Source of the DNA: Chelydra serpentina
Lineage: Eukaryota > Chordata > Testudines > Chelydridae
DNA: 64,000 nucleotides
Reading direction: 5' to 3'
Assembly (NCBI GenBank): GCA_037349315.1
Contig: JBAIAC010000033.1
Coordinates: 15,456,001-15,520,000, forward strand
Under the pieces are notes generated by a model. That model saw only the letters and a list, made by a program, of their open reading frames with translations. It was not told where the DNA came from and did not search any database. Shown piece after piece: positions 24,981-37,535 of this stretch. The translations under genes and the position numbers were made by a program. How positions within the stretch are numbered: position 1 is the first letter of the stretch; the number at the start of each line of letters is the position of its first letter.

Positions 24981-25834
24981 TTGACCTAGCTTTCCTCAAA
25001 TAACCATTTGCTCAAAAAAGAGTTAAGGCATTTTTGTTACAGTTCTGCATAAAAACCCAGACAGATAGTGCACACTAAAAGGGGGATAAACAGGACTGTT
25101 ATATTGAACAGTCTCCCAAAAGCAAGATACGCATTCTTTCCATCATCAGATTACTATCAGTTCTCCCATATTAATTGTCAAATGCCTGCCATGATAAGCG
25201 AGGATAAAGTACGTACCAGCTGTTTTTCCTTTGTAAGAAAACTACAGTTTTGTTAGGCATTGAAGCTGAAAGGTGAACTTCACTTTCTCTCTGTATCACA
25301 ACTGTGACAGCAACAGCTGTCTGAATGCCCTTAAAGAACGTTTTTTCAGAGATCAGCTGAATTTCAGGTGCATTTTCATGCACAGAAACATTGATTTTAC
25401 ACCGCCTTATGCTGACAAGCCAAACAATACAAGCTAAACCAAGCAGCATCGTTTTAAGTTTGACTCATAAAAAAACCACTGGTATAATTCAGAAAGATTA
25501 GATTTTGTAGGAAAATTAAGTGATCTGCCCCTCTGGAATCACGTTAGCTGTCTTTTACTCTTGCTTGCACACATGTGCATGCTTTATCATATCGGTTACT
25601 TCGATTTAAATATGTATACACTGGTATACAAAAGAAAATAATTATTTATATTACAGTATCTCTTAGAGCCCCCAGCTGAGAATGTACACTCTCTAGCATA
25701 ATAGGGGGTCCCAAACATATAGCAAAGTAGTTCCTAGTCTGAAGAGCTAACAGTCTAAGGGGGAGATTTTCAAAGGCCCAAAGGAGAGAGAGATGTCCAG
25801 TTCCCCTTTGTAAATCATCCCTTGAAGAGGTGAG

Positions 25835-26000
25835 GCAGAGAAAGGAAGTACCATCATCATCACCATTTTACAGATGGGTAACTGAGGCATTGAGAGATTA
25901 AGTAACATGCCCAAGGTCACATATGAAGTTTATGGCAGAACCAGGAACTAAACTCAGATCTCCCAAGGCTCAGTCTACTGCCTTACCCACAAGATCATCC
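25835..26000 (-). repeat. MIR-like SINE, antisense
   Basis: catcaccattttacagatgg, gtaactgaggcattgagaga, ttaagtaacatgcccaaggt and cacatatgaagtttatggca match the antisense core of a MIR almost word for word. This is the best-preserved MIR in the window. Confidence 0.8.
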
Positions 26001-26589
26001 TGACTTATTTTTGTTCAAAAGGTTGATGTCTACTCATTATTAATGAAAGTAGACATTTTAAACAAAAATTATCATCAGATTGCTAAATGTAAGGTTTAAT
26101 GCTAATCATGCAAGTGGTCCCAGTTATGTCAGTGGGATTACTCTTGTTGAAAGTTAAAAGATGTGCAGCACTTTGCTGAATTGGGACCTAAGAAATTAGT
26201 TTTTAAAAAAAAGTAGCACTGGCATATAAATCAGACGATACAGTAAATTCGAAGAAAGGTTTTGCAAAGCCAAGTCCAAGCAAAATGATCAAGAATATTT
26301 CCTCAGCAAATCTCTACCTCCTCCCTACATACATACATAGAGTAACTGGAGAAAAACATTTTAAAAATCAGATGGTGAGAAAAAAAATCCTACCCATCGG
26401 CAATTAAAAAGTATAGAGAAAAAGCACATTTTTTTGGCTTTAAACCAGAAGTTTAATTTTCCAACTACATAGTTTGCTTCAAAGCATGTTACTAATAACA
26501 TAATCAATTCAGAGTGAAAATAAACAAACAAAAGCATGCAGTGTCTAGACTTGTTACAAGCAGAATTTTAACAAGAAGTACACTACGGA

Positions 26590-27303
26590 CACGATGGACT
26601 TGGGCAGCAGTTCTGCAGAAAAGGACCTAGGGGTTACAGTGGACAAAAAGCTGAATATGAGTCAACAGTGTGCCCTTGCTGCCAAGAAGGCTAACAGCAT
26701 TTTGGGCTGTATAAGTAGGGGCATTTCCAGCAGATCGAGGGACATGATTATTCCCCTCTATTCGGCACTGGTAAGGCCTCATTTGGAGTAGTGTGTCCAG
26801 TTTTGGGCCCCACACTACAAGAAGGATGTGGATAAATTGGAAAGAGTCCAGCGAAGGGCAACAAAAATGATTAGGGGGTTGGAGCACATGACTTATGAGG
26901 AGAGGCTGGGGGAACTGGGATTGTTTAGCCTGCAGAAGAGAAGAATGAGGGGGGGATTTGATAGCTGCTTTCAACTACCTAAAAGGGGGTTCCAAAGAGG
27001 ATGGATCTAGACTGTTCTCAGTGGTAGAAGATGACAGAACAAGGAGTAATGGTCTCAAGTTGCAGAGGGGGAGGTTTAGGTTGGATATTAAGAAAAACTT
27101 CTTCACTAGTAGGGTGGTGAAACACTGGAATGGGTTACCTAGGGAGGTGGTGGAATCTCCTTCCTTAGAGGTTTTTAAGGTCAGGCTTGACAAAGTCCTG
27201 GCTGGAATGATTTAGTTTGGGTTGGTCCTGCTTTGAGCAGGGGGTTGGACTAGATGACCTGCTGAGGTCCCTTCCAACCCTGAGATTCTATGATTCTATG
27301 ATA
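26590..27303 (+). mobile_element. CR1 LINE, 5'-truncated, 3' end of ORF2
   Basis: The plus strand encodes the C-terminal part of CR1 ORF2: [29 protein letters not shown], then [20 protein letters not shown], and after a frame change [20 protein letters not shown] and [20 protein letters not shown]. It ends with the CR1 3' tail attctatgattctatgat at about 27284-27303. Two lesions are visible. The usual Tyr codon after HLE is a TAG stop (26792). A run of seven Gs near 26948-26954, one more than the frame needs, shifts the reading. The copy is therefore dead but fairly young by repeat standards. CR1 with this tail is typical of reptiles and birds. Confidence 0.92.
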
Positions 27304-27786
27304 CAACCTCAAGAAATTACCGAAGATCCCATCTGCAGTGGCAAGATCAGAGAGAAAAAGTACCAATGGAAGCCAGCAAAACCTGTTGTCAGTCAAGTTC
27401 TACATAGGCCAGTAGAAGAAAAATGGTATTTTCTATCTATCTCCCTTTGTCCTTCTATTTGTTGGATCTAAAGCATTTCCCTTTGATCGTGTCAGAAATC
27501 AGATTCTAACACCTCCTTGAATTGAAAGACTTCGGAGTTCAGAGGGAAAATGTAACAGCAGACTGAAGACTAGCATGAGCGCAAGAGGTACTATTTAGAT
27601 TCCAAACATGGTGGGAAACACATGTTCATGGTAAAAGAAGATAATTGAGCCTTGAATTAAAGCCATAGTTGTGGGCAAATGATGAGTAGGGTCAACACGT
27701 GCTATCAGTTGGAGTGAGGCTCAGTATCTGGGATATCATTGAATGAGCAATAGAAGGGGAACTGTTGTCGTACCTATGAACTACTG

Positions 27787-28187
27787 CAGAGGTTCTCAAA
27801 CTGCTGGCAGGGAGCACGGAATGTATTCTGGGTGGGCATGAGACGCTTTAAGGGAAAAACATTTACTGTGCATGTTCACAGGCGGGTGGCTGAGAACAGC
27901 GGCTGTTGGACAGGCCCCCAGATCTGAAAGCAGCACCGCTGCCAGCAGCAGCAGAGAAGTAAGGTTGGAAATACCATACCATGCTGCCACCCGTAAGGTG
28001 CTGCTGGCGGTAGTGCTGCTTTCAGAGCTGGGCACCCAGCCAGCAGCCGCCGCTCTCCGCTCCACCTTCAGAGCTGGGTGCCCAGAGAGCAGTGGCTGCT
28101 GGCCAGGCACCGGGCGAGGGGGTCTGGGGTGTAAACTACTACAGACACAAAGAAGGGGGCATGATCAAATAAGTTTGAGAACCACTG
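27787..28187. mobile_element. hAT-type non-autonomous element
   Basis: It starts cagaggttctcaaact and ends agtttgagaaccactg, a 16-bp inverted repeat with one mismatch. 8-bp flanks aactactg and aactacag (7 of 8 identical) support hAT-type insertion. The 401-bp GC-rich body contains an imperfect internal palindrome of about 28 bp per arm built on ctgaaagcagcaccgctgcc (around 27925-27955) and its complement (around 28001-28029). Open frames across it are a by-product of GC content. Confidence 0.8.
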
Positions 28188-29129
28188 AACTACAGAACAA
28201 TAATATTCAAACAATGCACATTTCAGGCAGCATGCTCAGCAATGAGATGAAAGCCTCAACATCCATTGACAGTCAGCTCTACTAAACAGAGTCACTGCTG
28301 ATTAAGAAGCAAAATGAATGAGATAATCCCTTTCTTCCCAGTTGGAAGGCAAACGTGGGTCACAATTGATCTGCTTTAGCTAGATGATGTGATCTCATGA
28401 CTGTGGGTTTCATAGGCACCTAAAGCCACCTCTAGTTTTATACACAATATTAGATCAGTGCACACACCTTAAAAGAAGGCAATTAGGTCTGGGTACACTG
28501 ATTTTCAGTTTACCAACAATGGGTTTAGATCTGCATATACACTAGGGATTTTTCAATTCAAAACAGTAAATTCAACAAATATTACCTTTATTCATGTAAT
28601 AATTTGATGTAGTGAGGTGTGGAGTCATTGGAATCATTGTGATGTATAAAAATAGTTTAGTGTCTGGGTCCCACCTGGGATTAGCATTACCATATATCAT
28701 TTATTTCCCCATTTTTGGAATTAAGTTTTAGGTTAAATGGAATGAGATTTGAACTCCAACACTGGTTCAGTTAAAAACTTCTTGCTGGTTTGAGACCAGC
28801 CCCCTAGATAAAGATGAGCAGGAAAAAGTCTTATTCAGCTGAACTGCAGAACATACCACTAACTGCAGTACTTTGCACTCCTTGAGAACTCTACCTCCTA
28901 GTTTACAACATTCTTTAAAAATACATTTAACTATTTGTATTCTTCTGAAAGTGCTTTAAATGTCAGACATTTCTTTGTCAACATCAGCTATCTACAAAGA
29001 TTACCGTTCAACTAAGAAATATGAAGAGAGCTCTCTACATTCATACATACTTTACAAGCACAGTGCTGGCTGAAGATCCAATAAAACTCATCCATTTAAA
29101 TATTTTAACAGAAATTATATTCCAAATAT

Positions 29130-29208
29130 CAGATCCTGAGCTAGTATAAATTGGCATAGTTCCACTGAAGTCAATATAAATATGCTGATTTACATTAGCT
29201 GAAGATCT
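29130..29208. repeat. Short palindromic interspersed element
   Basis: Arms agatcctgagctagtataaa... and its near complement ...tttacattagctgaagatct surround a ccactgaagtcaat centre. It belongs to the same type as the copies at 56588, 58838 and 24270. Confidence 0.6.
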
Positions 29209-30084
29209 TGCCAGAAATTTTCAATTAGTTCCAATCAGCAGCTATGTTTTCGGGCAACGCAAGAGTCAAAGTCTACATTTTCACTTGGAACTACAGTGAC
29301 CAGTATAAACCACTAGATGCCAAGTGATGGATTGTGGTGGAGTTTATTGGAATTTCCAAAGGGCAGAACTGTTTTTCTTTTGTTGTATGTCATATGCACC
29401 TCAAACTATATTTACAGAACAGAACACTACTGTTTCTTTACTAGCTTATTCTTCCTTAATTCTGTTGGGAAAAAACCCTGCATTTACATTAATTGTGCTG
29501 TTATGTGGCAAGCAACATATTAGCGTATTCAATAAATGACACTTATCACTCACATGATTTGGAAAGAGGATAAAATTTGGATAGTCACTTTTTCCTTTTA
29601 TGAATGCTTATCTAATTATTTCTTTATCACCATGATGCACCACATATATTCCACTACCCTAAACATTTTGTGCTTTCAAGTGTTAGACCATTTCAATTAA
29701 CCAAAACTGATTTATATGAAAGACAAGGACATATTTCCATAGGCAGATAAAAATCCCATTTGCCACTTGGCTGTATCCATGGCCTATATGGGGAAGCACT
29801 AGAAGCATTAACATATATAAACAAAAATTTCCCTCCAACTGGCACACTATTGTTGACTTTTGTACGTACTCTTAGAAATAAAGCATAGGATTATTTAAAG
29901 ATTGAGCTGGGTCAAAGAAAAAGGTTTGTATAACATAAAATAAATCCATGCTTGTAATCTTAGAATTAAACTTCCTAAAACCTCAGGCCTTTGTGCTAAA
30001 ATTTTAATCTTGGATGGCAAGTATAGATGATATACATGTAGAGATTAATTCTTATATGATTAATTCTTAACCAATTCATAAGAA

Positions 30085-30290
30085 GATAAGAATTACCCTA
30101 CCAGATCAGACCTACGGTCCATCTAGCATCATGTTTCTGATGATAGCTAGTACCAGATGTTTCAGAGGAAGGTGCTAAAAACCTTGAAGACATGTATGGG
30201 ATAACCTGCCTATATGGTATGTTTCTTCCTCACCCTCTCAGTTAGATGCTGCCTTATACTCTGAAGCATGATAGTTAATAACCCTCTTTT
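30085..30290. repeat. Interspersed repeat of unresolved family
   Basis: The phrases accctaccagatcagaccta, cggtccatctagcatcatgt, ctagtaccagatgtttcaga and atgggataacctgcctatat recur in the same order at 62005-62120 (ggatcaaaccagttgtccag, cagtatcctgcctcaaacag, cagtaccagacaccccagaa, gtgggataacctgctcataa). Two copies of one old family, probably LINE-derived. Confidence 0.6.
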
Positions 30291-30542
30291 AAAAAATAAT
30301 CCTTATTAGTGTAATTCTGGATCATTTCTATTTATGAGAAATATTTTATTTCTCCTGAAAAGGGTATGTTATATAAGGGACAGTCAGTATATTATTACAT
30401 CAGCAATAGGGAAAATAATGGGCCTAAGGCACATAAAGTTGCCAAAGGAACATGAACTATCTGTTCAAGTTAACTATTTCAGATTTTGCAGCAAAATTCC
30501 TCTTCAAAGAGGCCTGACCATTTCAATAATCCATTTTAATTC

Positions 30543-30560
30543 CTTTTTTTTTTTTTTTTG
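30543..30560. repeat. Poly(T) run
   Basis: About 17 consecutive T, 48 bp from the start of the DNA element at 30608. It could be an antisense retroposon tail; no body was recognised. Confidence 0.7.
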
Positions 30561-30607
30561 GTCTTTATTTGTTTCTTCTTTTTTACAACCATCACATGAG
30601 TAGTAAG

Positions 30608-30865
30608 CAGGGGTGGATTAGGGGTTTGTGGAGCCTGGACCAGAGCAAGTGGGGGCCCCTCCTCACCCCGTCTGCCTTCAGTCCCCTCCACCACGCTCCT
30701 GCTGGGGAGTGGGGTTGGGTCACGGGTGCTTGCCCCACTCCCCGGCAGGAGTGCTGGGCAGGCAGAGCAGGTCGGGGCATGGGGGCACCCATTTTTCTGG
30801 GGGCCCCTAATTGACTGGGGTCCATGGGCACGGGCCACATTGGAGCAGTGGCTAATCCGCCACTG
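30608..30865. mobile_element. hAT-type non-autonomous element, complete
   Basis: It begins caggggtggattag and ends ctaatccgccactg (12 of 14 complementary). 8-bp flanks gtagtaag and atggtaag (6 of 8 identical) fit a hAT target duplication. The 258-bp GC-rich body has no coding capacity. It is the full-length relative of the copy at 2744. Confidence 0.78.
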
Positions 30866-31546
30866 ATGGTAAGCACTGTTTCCCCTACATAGCAAACAGC
30901 AGAACTGAGTTACAGTGTATTTTATAATAAAATAGAAACATTTTACAAGAATAAAAGGTGTGTTTAAAGTTCTTGTTTGCCTTCTTTCTCCATTTGGTGA
31001 AGTCCTCATTTATGTGGAATAAAGCATAGAAAAAACAATGTCAGGCTTTTCACAAGTGTTGCGCCTTTTCTTTGTTAATATACTCTATTCAAAACCACCA
31101 TCATACATGTCTATTATCCTTTTCAAAGGCTGCCGTTGATTTTGATCCTTTCTCTGTAATATGTATCAATTATATCAACAAACTGGGAGGCACGCTACTA
31201 GTACTTGCAAGATCTGTTTGCAAAGTGAGCTTAAAAACTGATTTCTTCAGTTGAACCTGACATAACCCCTGCCCGCCTTCCAAAAAACCCACAGACCAAC
31301 CAACCAACCACTTCCCTTCCCCCCATGTTAAAAGAATGTTAAGGTTGCAAAATCAAGTACTCAAAAGTTAGGAAATGCCTGAATCAAAGTTGCCCATGTA
31401 ATGTTAATTCGGACTCCTTGTTCATTATGATAGTCTTTGATTATAAAATCACATACTATTTTTTCACAGGACCCCAAATCTTCTGGGATTTTTATGTTTG
31501 TATCTTTTCAGGCATTAACTTTTGGGGTCAAATCATGTAGTGTGGG

Positions 31547-31630
31547 ATTTTCAAAGACACAAATGGCAGTTACGTGCCTCACTCCCAGTAATTTTCAATG
31601 TTGTTTGTGCCTTTGAAAATCTGCCCTTTA
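31547..31630. repeat. Short palindromic element (ATTTTCAAAG family)
   Basis: attttcaaagacacaaa at 31547-31563 pairs with tttgtgcctttgaaaat at 31614-31630 (16 of 17). Related copies lie at 38148-38244 and 40195-40302. Non-coding, MITE-like. Confidence 0.7.
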
Positions 31631-32439
31631 ATGCTCATCATCTTTATCTGACTTTATGCAGAATACCCCTTACACCACCTCTCTGTTCACATTTATACAT
31701 GATATAAGTCAGAGTTTGCACAACCTGAGTATTCAGTGCAGCCAGTGAATTAACAGAAGGCTAATTCCTTTTGAAAGTGAAATCTTTAATTCTCAAGATT
31801 TTTCTTTATTTAAATCCATTTAATTATTTTATCAGCTGATGAGTGGTGTGATTTTAAACCATGATTGAAGTCTAGCTCCCTGGGGTCAGTAAATGATTAC
31901 AACTGTCACATCAGGGATTTCCCCATACTCCTTTTGGTGTCAGTGAATAAGGGTGTTGAAAGCCATTCTGACCACCACAACAGTACTGCACATTCAGGAA
32001 AGAAAATGGGTGTTATTGACAAGGATTAAGTGTGGCTGTAGGGGTTAGAAAGAGAATCCTTCATTGTTGACTGTGAGCTGGTTGAACTGCATGGAGGGAG
32101 AATGTATTAATGAGACAGCATTGTTTAAGTGAAATAAAAACCTTCAGCTGTTTGGAAAGCAGGAGAGAACTGTTAAGACATGCACCACATTTGTGGAGTA
32201 CTAGGACTTAAACTGTTCAACAGCAGCAATCAGGAAATGTAAAGGACAGTTGTATTTGCATTTGTGAATGCATTCTTTCCTGTTTTGTTATCAAGGACTG
32301 TAATTTTCTGAATACCAGCTCAAAATGACAAAAATTAATTAGGATTCTAAGTAGACTTGATTGTAGACTGAGTCAATTGGAATAGATTGGAATATTTACA
32401 TGTTGATTGAAGTTATTTTTCTTAGGGAGGAAAAATAGA

Positions 32440-32820
32440 ATAAGGGGCCTGATTCTGATTTCACGGTGGTCAGGGGTGGCGCCAGCTTTTTGGCCACCCT
32501 AGGCGGCGGCGGCGGCAAGAGAGGCTGCCGCCGAAATGCCGCCGAGATCCCTGGCGGCCGAAGAAGGTGCCGCCGAAGTGCTGGGGTCCTCGGCGGCACT
32601 TCGGTGGCACCTTCTTCGGCCGCCGGGGATCTCGGTGGCATTTCGGCGGCCACTGAGGGACCTGAAACGCCGCCCCCCAAATCCTGGCGCCCTAGGCGAC
32701 TACCTAGGGTCGCCTAATGGTAGCGCCGGCCCTGACGGTGGTTTTATACTGGTGTAACTTAACAGACTCCTATGGAGTTAAGCCTGATTCAGACCAGTGA
32801 GAGGGAAGAATCAGGCTGAT
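32440..32820. repeat. Palindromic element split by a hAT insertion
   Basis: ggggcctgattctgatttca before the insertion at 32471 and tggttttatactggtgtaac to gaagaatcaggctg after 32734 read as one short palindromic element, with ends cctgattct and agaatcagg. The hAT element sits inside it, so the palindromic element is older. Confidence 0.55.
32471..32734. mobile_element. hAT-type element with a 55-bp-arm internal palindrome
   Basis: It begins caggggtggcgccagc and ends ggtagcgccggccctg (inverted ends with few mismatches). It is flanked by identical 8-bp repeats acggtggt at 32463-32470 and 32735-32742. Inside, 32527-32581 and 32596-32650 are reverse complements at 52 of 55 positions around a 14-base loop. 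The 264-bp element is very GC-rich in an AT-rich intron. It is non-coding; frames on both strands (for example Ala/Gly/Arg-rich ones) arise from the GCC repeats. Confidence 0.85.
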
Positions 32821-34049
32821 GTCTATTGTGAAAGTGGAAATTATTTGTGTTATTAACTGATCAGGCAGATGAACACATTTACTATTTTTATTGGTTCCTG
32901 GTACTATACTGTTGACTGCATTGGGCTGAAGCTATATGGTATAGTTATTTTTATTAGAGAACTGCATCTTATGGAGTTACTGACTTGGCTGCTTACTGAA
33001 GAAGTTTTAGCATGGAAAAATTCAGAGAATTCATTTTTGGGTTTGTATCCTGTTATCTCAGAGGTTCTGAAAACTAGGGGTTCTAATTCTCTGGCAGATA
33101 CTATTTCCTGCAAAACAATCCTTAAATTAGTTGCTTCTGCGCCTCCCTCCCACCCCCATCAGGGGCTACTTTCAATATTACTGAACATTAGAAACACCAC
33201 TTAAACCATTAAAATCCTGGTATATTCAGTCACATGGATGCCCTACATTCTTTATCTAGAATTTAAGTTGGTGAGGAATGGGGGTGGGAGGGATTGGAAA
33301 GGAGGCTCTTTGCTGAGATGTTCATTTCCTAAACATGGGTGCCTACAATTAGTAAGCCTTAAGTGGGCCCACAGATCACTTTTTTAGTGGACAAATCAAT
33401 GTACATGAACCCCAGCATCAGAGTCAAGTGTGACAGCACTTAGTTTAGCAGCTGCAAGAAATTTTGACTAAATCAGCTCTGAATCTGAAAATCTTAAACA
33501 TGCAAGAGCTGGACAGGTTCATTAAAAAAAAAATCAAACAGCTTGCCCAATTCCAGTTTGGAGACTGTCATTCTATCTATCTCCATGAATTGGTCATTGG
33601 TTCCTACCCTACAAGCAGAATGATTTGGCATGAAGGGGTGATATCTTTTACTCATATTTTTCTCATTGTTATCTGCTAATTTGAACAGCAGTGAGGATTT
33701 TCTGGGACAATCTGGTTTATTAGCCCAAGAATGGCAGTTTTATTTCCATGTACCCCTTAGCAGTATTAAATCCCCTGAACAACTGTTTATTTGAGCTCCC
33801 TTCCTGGTCTGTGGTGACAAATATTTGTAGCAAATCTTCAAGAACACCAGAGACCTGCCAAGTTTTAGTGATTTGCCCAGGATACTCATGTTGGCCAGGT
33901 GGCAATCATGATCCTCAAAAAGCCTCATTATTGGCTTAATTTGGGTTACTTGACACTTGGATAAATTAGATGGAATAGCAGATACCTAATGAAGCTATTT
34001 ATTAATACCATATTGTCGCCTAGAGACAGCCAAAATAGGCATAATGAGT

Positions 34050-34143
34050 TAGGGTGACCAGATGTCCTAATTTTATAGGGACAGTCCCGATTTTGGTTTT
34101 TTTTTTTTATATAGGCTCCTATTACCCCCCACCGCATGTCCCG
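34050..34143. mobile_element. DNA element remnant, one end
   Basis: tagggtgaccagatgtccta, then ttttatagggacagtcccga, a T run, ataggctcctattacccccc and gcatgtcccga match one half of a common reptilian non-autonomous element whose ends read TAGGGTGACCAGA. The other terminal repeat is missing. Confidence 0.55.
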
Positions 34144-37100
34144 AGAGACCAAACCACTCTATGTCTATACTGCATCAAACTATTTATTTCATATTGTTGC
34201 ATATCAAAGGGATAGATTTGAATCAAAAATTAATTCTGTGTTGTTGCTCTTTACTTGGATATTTATTGTGAAATACCCAGCTGTAAGAAATCTTTCAGGA
34301 AGTTATCTTATGAGTTCCCATATTGAAATCCATGGAGCTCTCACTCTGTTTTGTGGTCAGGCAGAGAAAGCGTTGTTGAGAATTTTGAATGAACTCCTTA
34401 CTTATTATTGAGAGAATCATTTTAGGATCGGGTTAGATTATTCAACTCTGAATATTTTCTGGAAATTGTATATCGGAGTTTAACTACCAAAGATGAGTAA
34501 GCAAATGCATTCTGAGAAGCAGATGTTTCTTTGAAGACACTGTTTGAGCTCAGATGGGGAGTTGTAAATGAATGTTTGTAATAATCTGATTGAGTGTATG
34601 ATTAAGATTTTATGAGATGGTCTCTCTCCTAAGGTTTAGCATTTAGGGGAAATAATGTTGATTAACGCAGTTTGAAATGATACTATGACATATATCACTA
34701 GTAGTGCCTAATTTAAACAAACCGTACTGAGTCATCAAAATACAGTTGTAGTTGTAGTAATCTACTTGTAGGTTTAATTCTGTGCTAAAAGATTTCTATC
34801 TTAGGTTAATAAACTTCATAAACTCTCATAAATCTTGAATGCTTGTGGCTATTGAAATTTAGTCCATCAAATAACTCGAGGGGATTTTTTTCTTAAAAAT
34901 TATAACTTTTACCACAGGTGTTGAGAAAGCAGGTAAAATATCAGTTTTCAGCACTTTTATTCTGAAGATTTATGTTACATCATTATACTACTATTGGTGA
35001 TATCTAGAGTCCATTTAGAAGATGTTAGCAGTGATTAGAGCTGGGTGAAAAATGCAAACTTTAATTCCAAGTTTTAAATGAATTCATTCTAGCTCTGCTC
35101 AGACCTTTTTTTCTGTCCCTTTCCCATGAACATATGAACAATTTACTTTAATGGTGGACATCCATAGAGAATGCATTTCAGTATTCATGCCAGACTGTTT
35201 GATTATCCAAATGGGAACAGAGACAATACTATCTGACATATCTGACCAATCACAAGCAAGCAACAAAAGTCCTGTCTTAGGATATTCACAATCAATCCAT
35301 GAAGTAAAACATTCACAACAATATTGGTTGGATAAATACAAATATTGATCTGTGAGCAGAAAATAAGGCTACATTTCTTGAATACATTGTCTACGGTGAA
35401 TTACTCAATTCTAGTATTTTAATTTATGGGAGCAATTGGTATATATAAGTTAATAGCTGGATTGTTGTAGTGAGGGCATAAACAAGTAAGGGGTGCCTGG
35501 CCATGACAGGGGGAATACTGTAGCTCTTACAAGTAGAGAAGTGGATTCTAGTCAAGGAAGACACAGAGGAGGAGAGGAGAGTGGCTCTGGCAGCCTGTTT
35601 GGGCAGGAATTTAGCCCCTCACCTATCACTTCTTGGGTAGTCTTTAGTCTCCTGGAACTTTACACCTTCGAGAAAATAAAGCTTCTCTTTCATATGGACA
35701 CATGGTACCCATATTGTCCACTCACATAGTAAAGTTATTCCTGGATAAAAAAGAATAGTGCTAATATTTTACATATAAAAGGAAATATCCAATAGAGATT
35801 CATTTTCTTAGAATGGGGGGCAGGAGGAAGGGCAGAGATTAAACACTGCTATAATCCACAGTGTAGAGTATTTTGAATTAGTGATTATTCAGTGTCTTCG
35901 ACTGAAAGGTGTTGGATCCATCTGGGCAATTTGCAATATCCTGAGTGTTTTACAGAATTCTGTGGTGTTACTGATATATGTTCTGAGGTTATCTCATAAT
36001 AATGAAGAAGATGTATATCACCACTGTACATGGAGTTTCACCAGATAACATTATACTTGTTATTGTTATGTTTTGAATGGCATTATTAATAACAGATGTA
36101 ATGGACAGATATAACTCAAAACTGGATCATTAGATTATTATAATTTGCTCCAATTTGCATGTATTTTCTGCAAAAATTATTACTAGTATTATGTGGTTAT
36201 ATACAATGTTAGTATTTGCTCTTAAGACATTTGCTCTTAAGACTCTTTCCCATACTTTCATAATTTACTATATTAATGTTTTTCACATACATGTAACAAA
36301 AATATCTGCTAACATCAAATAATAACGTAAAACCAGGCCAGACTAGAATATACTAAAACTATCGTAAAAACATAAAACCTTGCCTGAAATAAATATTTCT
36401 CTTTCAGTTATATTTTCTAAACTAACCCAGAGATTCTATTTACTTTTCAGAATCCTTAATTGCCTTTGACAATAATAGTTAAGTACATCATATCATACTG
36501 TGGCATATAGCAATCCTGCTGAAAAATGGATAGACATTGATATACTCCTTACTAGACACAAACAGGTAATTCACTGTACTAAGTGGTCCTATACTCAGAC
36601 TGATGTCATCCCCAGAAAAATGCAGCATCCAGCACAGCTGGCTTAACTGGCTGGTGGAAGATTCCCCCAATGTTAAGGAGTCCTTGGGATGTGTAACAAA
36701 GCTATAGTGGTTCCAGCCCACCCCTTCTTCTGGCTCCCCGTGGGGGTGGCATAACCAAAGAAAGGAGGTATGGCCATGACATCTCAATCTCTGGCGATAC
36801 CTAGCTGCAGGAAACACCGGCTGTGTTTGGGGGCAGTCAGACTTAAGTTAGAGCAGCCCTGAGGCTGGTCTAACTCATGTTGGAAACTCACCAATTCTCT
36901 GGCTGAACCTAGGATTACAGGAGGGAAGGCCATAAAGGTAGTGTAAAACCAGGCACAGGTCATACACAGCCAAAGTTTGAGGTCTAATATTAAATTATAG
37001 ATAAACTTTTGAACACTAAACAAAATGAGACTAGTTTGCATTGTGCTAACAAAAGATAAGTCAGGAGAGATTTTTAGCTTTCTCTCTGAAGTCTGTGAAA

Positions 37101-37440
37101 CACATAGCAATAGCTCAGGAAAAATTAAAATGTAGACAAAGTATATGGCCATGGGCAGATTTTAGAAATTGATTTGCAAGGAAAGGAAGTTTTGAAATTA
37201 GGTAATAAGCAGTTCTAGTCAAAGGAGCTTTTTCTATGCACAGTAAAACATTTTTTTCTAGTAGGGTTTGGTTTTCTGGTATTTTATTATTTATTACAAT
37301 ATTTTTATTATAACATATTAGTCTAATGCCTGCTGCCTTATCCCACACACACACACACTGACATTTAAACAAATGGAACACTGGCCGTTATAGGAATATA
37401 CTTTCCACATACATCATATTGATGAATGAGGTGACACCAA

Positions 37441-37535
37441 CAAATATAAAGGCAATGTAACATTATATATATATAACTAATATATATAACTATATAACTA
37501 TCTCTATATATAGTTATATAGTTATATATAGTTAT
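37441..37535. repeat. AT-rich hairpin array
   Basis: 37482-37501 (atatataactatataactat) is an exact complement of 37510-37529 with an 8-base loop, within a longer run of tatataacta units. It could extrude as a cruciform. It probably grew from a TA microsatellite. Confidence 0.75.

Noticed and set aside
30536..31009. 157-codon minus-strand open frame, Pro/Thr-rich
   Set aside because: It spans the poly(T) run and the GC-rich hAT element at 30608. Composition-driven.
32396..32757. Ala/Gly/Arg/Pro-rich frames resembling GC-rich first exons
   Set aside because: They are inside the palindromic hAT element with a perfect 8-bp duplication; not a CpG-island promoter or first exon.
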